Source: CBDDCA01 sp965218205
GTDB taxonomy: Bacteria > Spirochaetota > Spirochaetia > WTKD01 > G963693115
Length of the DNA stretch: 64,000 nt
Assembly: GCA_965218205.1 (NCBI GenBank)
Contig: OZ244590.1
Span: forward strand, 558,001 to 622,000
Direction of reading: 5' to 3'
Both the position numbers and the translations under genes were made by a program. Of this stretch, positions 8,728-17,900 are shown in pieces; position 1 is the stretch's first letter, and the number at the start of each line of letters is the position of its first letter. Under the pieces are notes generated by a model. It did not search any database and had not been told where the DNA came from. It saw nothing but the letters and a program-made list of their open reading frames with translations.

Positions 8728-8752
8728 GGATCAATTAATACTTAATTGATCC
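8728..8752. repeat. Perfect 11-bp inverted repeat
   Basis: GGATCAATTAA, a 3-nt spacer (TAC), then TTAATTGATCC. It is not followed by a T-tract, so an operator or a site at the island's right edge is as likely as a terminator. It lies between the peptidase promoter and the right direct repeat. Confidence 0.6.
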
Positions 8753-9017
8753 AAATGTAAAATCTTTAAAGGAGGCACAACATAATTACACGATCGAACC
8801 AATATCTATATATATTATACTGTAAAATTATTATTGATGTGTAGTCAATTTATTCGGGATTAAAAATTCAAACTAGAAGCCGAACAAAAACTACACCACA
8901 AGCATTTCTATTACTGTAAATTGACAGAAGATAAAATTTAAAGTTTTGTTTTATTTTGTCGATACTAATAGAGTAAATATATAATTTAAAAACATAAGGA
9001 TAACATAGGAAACAAGG
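8753..9017 (+). other. Right edge of accessory island: orphan RBS, direct repeat, clp leader
   Basis: No gene is visible in this stretch. It has a strong ribosome-binding-like AAAGGAGG at 8768-8775 with no start codon or reading frame after it, apparently the ghost of a deleted gene. The right direct repeat follows at 8864-8889, then the upstream region of the Clp gene with an A/T-rich promoter-like segment (ATATAATTT near 8980) and AAGGATAACATAGGAAACAAGG before the ATG at 9018. Confidence 0.5.
8864..8889 (+). repeat. Right copy of 26-bp imperfect direct repeat bounding the accessory island
   Basis: Carries the same AGAAGCCGAACA core and AAATTC start as the left copy at 4296-4321. Most mismatches are in the three bases between these blocks and at the right end. 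Confidence 0.5.
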
Positions 9018-11798
9018 ATGTTTCAAGGTCTTTCAGAAAACAGTAATAGAATTATCAATAATTTAGCTCTTATAGAAATGCAGCGTTTTCAACACAAAGT
9101 GGTACAGCCTGAGCATATTCTCATAGCCTTACTAAAAGATGCTGGTGAAAAGGTATTTGCTATGTTGGATGAGATTATTGATATGGTACATTTTCAATGT
9201 ATTCTTGAAAGTCATATGGATAAAATAAGTGATGAAGAAGCTATATCAAGCAAGAATATTTTAGTGTACTATAATGTGCTTATTGAACCAGCAATATCTC
9301 AAAGAACAAAGAAAATTATTTTACAAGCTATTGATGAAGCTCGTAACTATAATCAAAATATACTTGACACGTTTTCATTGTTTCTTGCTTGTTGTGCAGA
9401 TGAGCAGTCTATTGCAAATGTCATTTTGATGAGACATCATCTTGCTTTGGACGATTTTCGAAAGCATTATCATAAGTTTCTTAAGGAAAAACGAAATGAA
9501 GTACAAGAGGATAGCCCTAACAAGCAAATAGCTTCAGATGCAGAAGACGCCTATACTAGTACTAGTCAAGAAAAGTCTGATTCTGATGAGTTTACATTAT
9601 CTTTGAATAAAAGTAAGGTTTCTTCTCAGGACAATGAACAACAGTATTCTAAACAAACTATAGAAAAAGTGTCTGGATATCAGTCGAAAAAAACAGATGA
9701 GTTGCAAAAATATTGTATTGATTTAACTAAAAAGTTTTATGAAGACAAAACATATATTATACATGGAAGAGATGAAGAAATAGAAAAAGTATTTCGAGTT
9801 CTTTTGAGAAAACAGAAAAATAATCCATTGCTTGTAGGAGATGCAGGAGTGGGAAAAACTGCTATTGTCGAAGAACTAGCAAGAAGAATTGCTATAGGGG
9901 ATGCCCCTTTACCTCTGTTAGATTCACGTATATTAGAGCTAAATTTAACTTCTCTTACTGCAGGCACACGGTATCGAGGAGATTTTGAAGAACGTCTGAT
10001 GAATATAGTAAATGAGGTAGTGCAACAATCTAAAAAACGAAAAATTTTTCTCTTTATTGATGAATTTCACCATATTGTTGGCACTGGGCTTGCGTCAGGA
10101 CTCACTATGGACGCAGCAGGAATACTAAAGCCTGCCTTAGCACGAGGAACTATTTCCTGCATAGGAGCTACTACTTTTGAAGAGTACCGTAAACATATTG
10201 AAGTAGATAAAGCATTTCAAAGACGTTTGCAACTGATAGAAATACAAGAAATGTCTCAGCAAGCCACTGTGTTAGCGTTACAGCAAATAAAAAATGTCTA
10301 TGAAGAAAAGCATAATGTTCGTTTTAGCTCAGATGCAATTCATGAAATTGTAAAGCTATCATCAAACTATTTTTTTGATAGAAAACTTCCCGATAAAGCC
10401 ATCGATCTTTTAGATGAGATTGGTTCATATACATCGTTGAATAAAGTGCAAGCACCGAAAGAATTAAAAGAACTCATAAAAGAAGAAAATTCTCTTATTA
10501 GCACCATCCGAAAGACACAAAAACATAACAAGGTGCAGCAGAAAGATAATCAACAAGAAAATAAAGAGACAAACGATAGCATCGCTGATTCTTCTGATAC
10601 AGGGAGCGATGACTACACCTTAAATATAGATAAATTTTATGCTACTACTCAAAAAAGAAGAGAGTTACAAAAAAAACTTATTCATGCTTTTACTTATAAG
10701 CAAACACGTATAAACCCAAAGATTGTTCGTGAAATTGTTTCCAAAATAACAGGGATAAATCAAGAAAACTTACAGAGTAAAAATATTACCTTACTAAACA
10801 ATTTTGAAGAAAGATTGAAACAAACTATTATTGGTCAAGATGAGGCAATACAAGCCGTTACTGCTAGTGTTAGTCGGGGGATTTTAGGCTTGCGTTCATC
10901 ACGTCAACCTATGGGATCTTTTATATTTCTTGGTCCTTCTGGCGTAGGAAAAACCTTCACTGCAAGGCAACTTGCACAGCAATTATACGGTGTAGAAGAA
11001 GCACTCACTCGTTTTGATATGGGAGATTATTCAGAATCAAACAGTATCAATCGTTTAATTGGGTCTCCCCCGGGCTATGTAGGGTATGAAGAAAGTGGTA
11101 TTCTTATTAAGAGTGTACGAAGACGTCCTCACCAAGTGCTTTTATTTGACGAAATAGAAAAAGCTCATCCAAGAATTTATGATATTTTTTTACAAATTCT
11201 AGAAGAAGGAACATTGCAAGGACAAAGAGGTGAATATGCTGATTTTCGGCATAGTATCATTATATTTACTTCTAATGTAGGTTCTAAAGAGATACTTCAA
11301 TCTCAATTAGTAGGATTCTCAGACAAAACTATTGATAATAAAAATGTAGAAATTCTTGCAATGCAGGAAGTGAAAAAATTATTTCGTCCTGAACTCATAA
11401 ATAGATTTAATGATATTGTAGTATTTAATCTTTTACAAAAGGAACAAGTACAGATTATTATACGTACTATGTTGCATGCATTGGAAACTGATCTAAAAAA
11501 GCATAAAATAGAAGTGCAAATAGAGAAAAGTGTGGAACAGCTTTTACTCAATAAATATTATCAAAAAGAATACGGAGCAAGAAGTATTGCAAAAGGGATA
11601 CGGGAGATAGAAGATTGTGTTGCTTCCTCAATTTTGAAAGCAGAGATAAAAGAAGGAAGTAATATTATGTTAGGGATAAGAGATAATGATACTTTCCATA
11701 TAAGCCAATATGATAAAAGAGTCACTAAAAAAGCAACGAAATTTCTATCAACAAGCTCCACTACAAAAAAATATAACAAAAATTTGGTATATCAATAG
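9018..11798 (+). CDS. ClpA/ClpC-type AAA+ unfoldase
   Basis: The 926-residue protein has an N-terminal Clp repeat domain (about 1-150), a charged linker, AAA module 1 with Walker A GDAGVGKT (near 273) and Walker B LFIDEFHH, a long polar insertion, then AAA module 2 with Walker A GPSGVGKT (near 638), Walker B LLFDEIEKAHP, and a D2-small domain ending YGARSIAKGIREIE. An LVGFS loop near residue 763 resembles the IGF/IGL loop that docks on ClpP, so it likely feeds substrates to ClpP in the cytoplasm. The segment between modules (about residues 485-560) is unusually rich in Lys, Gln, Asn and Asp and is not the ClpB-type coiled-coil, arguing against a disaggregase. clpA versus clpC naming cannot be settled; neither clpP nor clpS is nearby. 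Confidence 0.9.
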   Translation: MFQGLSENSNRIINNLALIEMQRFQHKVVQPEHILIALLKDAGEKVFAMLDEIIDMVHFQCILESHMDKISDEEAISSKNILVYYNVLIEPAISQRTKKIILQAIDEARNYNQNILDTFSLFLACCADEQSIANVILMRHHLALDDFRKHYHKFLKEKRNEVQEDSPNKQIASDAEDAYTSTSQEKSDSDEFTLSLNKSKVSSQDNEQQYSKQTIEKVSGYQSKKTDELQKYCIDLTKKFYEDKTYIIHGRDEEIEKVFRVLLRKQKNNPLLVGDAGVGKTAIVEELARRIAIGDAPLPLLDSRILELNLTSLTAGTRYRGDFEERLMNIVNEVVQQSKKRKIFLFIDEFHHIVGTGLASGLTMDAAGILKPALARGTISCIGATTFEEYRKHIEVDKAFQRRLQLIEIQEMSQQATVLALQQIKNVYEEKHNVRFSSDAIHEIVKLSSNYFFDRKLPDKAIDLLDEIGSYTSLNKVQAPKELKELIKEENSLISTIRKTQKHNKVQQKDNQQENKETNDSIADSSDTGSDDYTLNIDKFYATTQKRRELQKKLIHAFTYKQTRINPKIVREIVSKITGINQENLQSKNITLLNNFEERLKQTIIGQDEAIQAVTASVSRGILGLRSSRQPMGSFIFLGPSGVGKTFTARQLAQQLYGVEEALTRFDMGDYSESNSINRLIGSPPGYVGYEESGILIKSVRRRPHQVLLFDEIEKAHPRIYDIFLQILEEGTLQGQRGEYADFRHSIIIFTSNVGSKEILQSQLVGFSDKTIDNKNVEILAMQEVKKLFRPELINRFNDIVVFNLLQKEQVQIIIRTMLHALETDLKKHKIEVQIEKSVEQLLLNKYYQKEYGARSIAKGIREIEDCVASSILKAEIKEGSNIMLGIRDNDTFHISQYDKRVTKKATKFLSTSSTTKKYNKNLVYQ

Positions 11799-11855
11799 AA
11801 AATCAAAAATAAATAATAGATCTCAGAAAGTACTTTTTTACTAATGAAGGCATAT

Positions 11856-11885
11856 TTACACGAGTTCAAGGACTGAATGCGACAA
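11856..11885 (-). repeat. Dispersed short repeat, copy 1
   Basis: The plus strand reads ACGAGTTCAAGGACTGAATG and then CGACA. This is the reverse orientation of the elements at 33391-33418 and 48192-48219 (GCATTTAGTCCTTGAAT core). It lies in the 185-nt gap between the Clp gene and the giant lipoprotein gene, which otherwise holds only A/T-rich sequence and the lipoprotein promoter. Confidence 0.6.
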
Positions 11886-11935
11886 AGAAGTAAAAAAAGA
11901 GCAAGAATCATCAAAACTATATTATTGAATATAGT

Positions 11936-11980
11936 GTATAATAAGCAATAATAATATAATGTGAGATACATAAGGAGACA
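11936..11980 (+). promoter_or_regulatory. Promoter and RBS region of the giant lipoprotein gene
   Basis: GTGTATAATAAG near 11936 includes a TATAAT, and a second TATAAT follows near 11955. AAGGAGACAAGT precedes the ATG at 11984. The GTGTATAATAAG 12-mer is shared with the DUF1508 gene upstream region. No clear -35 box. Confidence 0.4.
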
Positions 11981-11983
11981 AGT

Positions 11984-14900
11984 ATGAAAAATAATAGTTT
12001 TTATATAGGAATTATTGCGTGCGTAATGCTGTTAGCAGTATTGATTAGCTGTGAAGAACCAACAGGAGGATCATCTTCTGGCGGAGATACCCCTACTCCT
12101 CCTGGAGGTGGGGGAGGAGATTTACAGCCTACTACAAGAGCACAATTATTACAGCTTATATCTGATAGGGTAGGGAAGGATAAAAGTGCAGACTTAAATG
12201 ATATAGATACAAGTAAGGTTACTGATATGAGTAATTTGTTTATGCAGTATCCTACCTTTAATGGAAATATATCAAAATGGAATGTAAGTAGTGTTACAAA
12301 TATGAGTGGTATGTTTGAAGGAGTAACAGGGTTTCGTGGAGGAATATCAAACTGGGATGTAAGCAAAGTAACAAATATGAGTAATATGTTTAAGGGAGCC
12401 ACAGCATTTAATAGCGATATATCAGGCTGGGATGTAAGCAAGGTAACACAGATTAACAGTATGTTTGAAGGAGCGTCTGCATTTACTCAAGATCTTAAAG
12501 TATGGGCAGTAGCACCTGCGGTAAGTAAAGTGAGTAACGATGTATTTAAGAATTCAGGAGTTACTGAGAATCCAAGATGGTTGACATTAGAAGTGCTATT
12601 AGAACCAAAAATAGTAGTGGCAATAGTAGGACAGGCAGTCAATATATCTATCACTCGGTGGCCAGTAACAACAACAGGAACATTTACATTGACACCAGTG
12701 GTAGCAGGAGATGCCCTTCCAACAGGAATGAGTTTTAATAAAAGTACAGGGACAATAACAGCAAAGGCAGGAGATATTAAGACAATAACAGCGGGTTCTC
12801 CAAAGAAATTTACCATTACTTTTACAGGAACAGGACATTTTGATAAAGAAGAAAATAAAAATATAAAAACAAAGCTATCAGTGTCAGTGAAAGATTACTC
12901 AACAACTCCTAAGTCAAAAGAAGAGCTCATAGCACTCTTGAAAGTGATATTAGATATTGATGGGAACGGCCTTCTTGATAATGTTACCGCAGATCTTAAC
13001 GGTATTGATGTAAGTGCTATTACTGATATGAGTTATGTATTTAACGATGGAATATTAAAAGAGTTTAATGGGAATATCTCGATGTGGGATGTCAGTAATG
13101 TAAAGAATATGCGAGAAATGTTTTCTGAATCAAAGTATACAGGAGAGAATGGAGGAATAGCAAGATGGGAGGTAGGGAATGTTACTAATATGCGTGCAAT
13201 GTTTTATTCTTCGCAATTTAATAGGGATATATCAAGTTGGGATGTCAGTAAAGTGACAGATATGGGGTATATGTTTGAGAAATCGCAATTTAATGGGGAT
13301 ATATCAAGTTGGGATGTCAGTAATGTTGTAAATATGTATAGTATGTTTAGAGATGCAAAAGTGTTTAATAAAGATATATCAATATGGGCAGTTGATAGTG
13401 TAACTACTATGCAGAATATGTTTGCTAGAGCAACAGCATTTGATCAAGATTTAGAAGCATGGGGAGAGCATATAACAGGAAGAACAGTAAATACATCAAA
13501 TATATTTATTAATGCTAATGTATCTGATAATAACATACCTACATGGCTCTATAAGTTTAAGTTACATGGAAATACTATTACATTTCTAGGGCAAAGCATA
13601 GTAGTGAGTGTTCAAAAGCAAATTCCATCAACTGCAACAGGAGCGTATAGTATAGAGCCAAATACATTTGAAACAGATACAGGATTATCATTTAGTACAA
13701 AAGATGGCACAATAAGAGGAGTAACAACAAAAGAAGTAGCAAAAAAAACATATACGATTACTTTCACTGGGGATGCTAAGTTTCAAGGTAAGAGTATTAC
13801 TGTACCATTGTCATTAGAGGTAAAGGCAAATCAAGGAAAGTACGCATATTTTCCTACAAATAAAAAAGAACTGATAGCAGCAATAAAAGATGAAATGGAT
13901 CTCAATGATGATGGGGGGCTAGATGATAACAAAGCAGATTTGAATGTAATTTTTACAGGAAATGTTACGGATATGAGTGGGGTTTTTAGTGAGTTTGCAT
14001 TGAGAAATTTTAATGGCGATATATCAAAATGGGATGTAAGTAATGTAAAGGATATGACTAATATGTTTTATGCTTCGAAATTTAATGGTGATATATCAAG
14101 TTGGAATGTAAGTAAAGTAACTGTGATGGATAATATGTTTCGTGGATCGCAATTTACTGGCGATATATCAAAATGGGATGTAGGGAATGTTACAGGTATG
14201 GTTGGTATGTTTTTTAATACGAAATTATTTAATAGCGATATATCAAACTGGGATGTGAGTAATGTCAAAGATATGGATGTTATGTTTTATGAGTCGGAGT
14301 TTACTGGCGATATATCAAAATGGGATGTGAGTAATGTTGTAAATATGTCTAGTATGTTTGAGGAATCGCAATTTAATGGCGATATATCAGGCTGGGATGT
14401 GAAGAATGTCACAGATATGAGTGCTATGTTTGCTGTTTCGCAATTTACTGGGGATATATCAAAATGGGATGTAGGGAATGTTATAGATATGAGCTTTATG
14501 TTTCGTAAATCACAATTTAATGGGGATATATCAAGCTGGAAGGTAAGTAAAGTTACGAATATGGGAGATATGTTTAAGGAATCGAAATTTACTGGAGATA
14601 TATCGGGTTGGGATGTAAGCAATGTAAGGTATATGAATAATATGTTTCGTAACTCGCAATTTACTGGCAATATATCAGGCTGGGATGTAAGTAAAGTGAT
14701 GAGTATGCCTTATATGTTTTACGAATCGCAATTTAATGGAAATATATCAGAGTGGGCAGTTGATAATGTTACTATTATACAGTCAATGTTTCAAAGAGCA
14801 ACAGCATTTGATCAAGATTTAGAAGCATGGGGAGAGCATTTATCAGGAAGAACCATAAATACCACCAATATATTCAGAGGTTCTCAACTATCTGATGTAC

Positions 14901-17900
14901 ATATCCCTACATGGCTCTATACGCTTAGGTATCGAGACAATAACATTACTGTAAATAAGAGAGAATTTACTACTCATGATACAGGTATTGCTTTGTCTAT
15001 TGAAAGAACTCCAACAGTAGCAACAGGAACATACAGTATAGCTCCCGATACATTTGTAACAGATACAGGGCTGGCATTTGATGCAAATACAGGAACGATA
15101 AGTGGTAGCTCTACGAAAGCATTGCTTACAAAAGAGTATACCATAACCTTTGTAGGAAATGGTGATTATGCAAGGAAACGAAAAAGTACTACGCTCAGTA
15201 TAACAATACGTGATGTAAGCAGTAAGACGTATTTTCCTAAGACAAAAGCACAGCTAATAGCAAATATAAAAACAGTGATGGATACTAACAATGATGGAAG
15301 TCCTAATAATAACAGTGCTGATTTGAATGTCATATATACAGGGTACATAACAGATATGAGTGGGGTATTTTATGATAGTGACTTGAGAGATTTTAATGGT
15401 GATATATCAAGCTGGGATGTAAAGAAGGTAACAAACATGAACAGCATGTTTGAGGAATCGAAGTTTACAGGAGAAAATGGAGACATAACAAATTGGAATG
15501 TAGGGAATGTAAAAAATATGAATGATATGTTTAGGAAATCATCATATGCTGGTGATATATCAGGCTGGGATCTAAGGAATGTTACCACTATGAACGAAAT
15601 GTTCCGAGAAACATCATATAACAAGGATATAACTGGATGGGATGTTCTTAATGTTACTAGTATGAGATTGATGTTCTATAAAAACACAGTATTTGATCAG
15701 GATATATCAGCTTGGAATGTCAGTAAAGTGGTCACTATGGATTGGATGTTTGGTGAAGCAGAGGCCTTTAATCAGGATATATCAGATTGGGATGTAGAAA
15801 GTGTTATCAATGTAAATAGCATGTTTCGAGGAGCAACAGCGTTTGATAAAAATTTGGATGCATGGGGAGAGCATATGATCGGACGAACAGTGAGCACAAG
15901 AGGAATATTCAATACATCAGATGATAGTGGTTTAATATTTTCCGAAAGCAAGATACCCACATGGCTCTATAATTTTGTCCTTACTGTTGATGGAAATGAA
16001 AGCAATACTATAGATGGAGTGGTAGGAACTGCCATAGAAGATAATGGCACGATAACAGTAAAGAAAAAGTATCCTGCTACGGCAACGGGAAACTATACTA
16101 TAAGCCCTAACATACAGACAGATATAGGACTCACATTAGACACAAATACAGGAACGATAAGTGGGAATCCAAATAAAATGCAAAGTAAAAAAACATATAC
16201 ACTTACCTTTCATGGAACAGGAGACTATGCAGGAAAGAGCTATAAGATCCCATTTAGTATGACCATAGCAGCAGGGAAGTATAGTTATCATCCTACAGAT
16301 AAAGCAGAGTTGATAACAGTGATAAAAACGGTGATGGCTGCAGATGGGGATGGAGATGGAAACCCTGATGGTAATACAGCAGACTTAAATAGTATTTATA
16401 CAGGGGATATAACAGATATGAGTGTAGTATTTAAGGATGCTGCCTTAAGAAATTTTAATGGCGATATATCAGGTTGGGACGTAAGTAAGGTTACAAATAT
16501 GCGAGATATGTTTAATGCAAGTAAGTTTAATGGAGATATAACAAGTTGGGATGTAAGGAAAGTATCAAATATGGCTGGTATGTTTGGTAATGCAACAGCG
16601 TTTAATCAGGATATATCAAGCTGGAATGTAAGCAATCTTACTAATATGAGCTATATGTTCTATGGAGCAACAGCCTTTAATCAAGATATATCAAGCTGGG
16701 CAGTTGATAGTGTAACTAATATGCGGAATATGTTTACTGGAGCAGCAGCGTTTGATCAAGATTTGGAGCTATGGGGAGAACATATGGCAGGAAGAACAGT
16801 AAATACAGCCAATATATTTAAGAATATAGCAGGGGATGGACTCATTTTACCTGATGTAAAGATACCAACATGGAGGTATATACTTTCTCAGACCTATCAA
16901 GGGAGCAGTTCTCACTTATTTCTTTTATTGAAAGGGCGTCAGGTAAGTATTACACTGAATAATACTGGAGTGAGTACTTTTAATGCAACAGGAACATATA
17001 GTATAGAACCAAGTACCTTTACTGCCGATACAGGATTAGTATTTGATACAAGTAGTGGATCTATCAGTGGTACATCAACGATAGCATTGTCTCGTAAAAA
17101 CTATACTATTACGTTTACAGGGAGTGGTGCCTATGCTGGAAAAAGAGCTACAATTCTGTTTGCTATGCAAGTGGATGATAAAAGTGGTACTTATACATAC
17201 AGGTATTTTCCAGTAACGAGAGCAGAGTTAATAGCAAATATAAAAACAGTGATGGCTGCAGATGGGGATGGTGATGGAAACCCTGATGGTGATACGGCAG
17301 ACTTAAATAGTATTTATACAGGGGATATGACAGATATGAGTAGAATATTTAATACTAGAGCATTAAATAATTTTAATGGAGATATATCAAGCTGGGATGT
17401 GGGGAATGTCAAAAATATGGAAAGCATGTTTTTTGATGCAGATTCATTTAATGGGGATATATCGCTCTGGGATGTAGGGAATGTTACAAACATGAATAGT
17501 ATGTTTGCTGGTGCAGATTTATTTAATAGGGATATATCAAGCTGGGATGTAGGAAATGTTATAGATATGGAAAATATGTTTGCTGGTGCAGATTCATTTA
17601 ATGGAGATATATCAAGCTGGGATGTAAGTAAAGTTACCAGCATGCAATCAATGTTTGGTTATACAATCACTTTTAATCAAGATATATCAAGGTGGGCAGT
17701 TGATAGGGTAACTAATATGCGTTCAATGTTTCGAGGAGCAGCAGCGTTTAATCAAAATTTAGACGCATGGGGAGAGCATATAGCAGGAAGGACAGTAAAT
17801 ATAACAGATGTATTGAGTAATCAAAGTAATACTGGATACATTCTCTCTAAAGAAAAAATGCCAGGTTGGATATATACAGTAACTCAGACATATCTAGGAG

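Noticed and set aside
9018..11798. ClpB disaggregase
   Set aside because: The middle segment is not the long ClpB coiled coil, and an LVGFS loop resembling the ClpP-docking loop is present.
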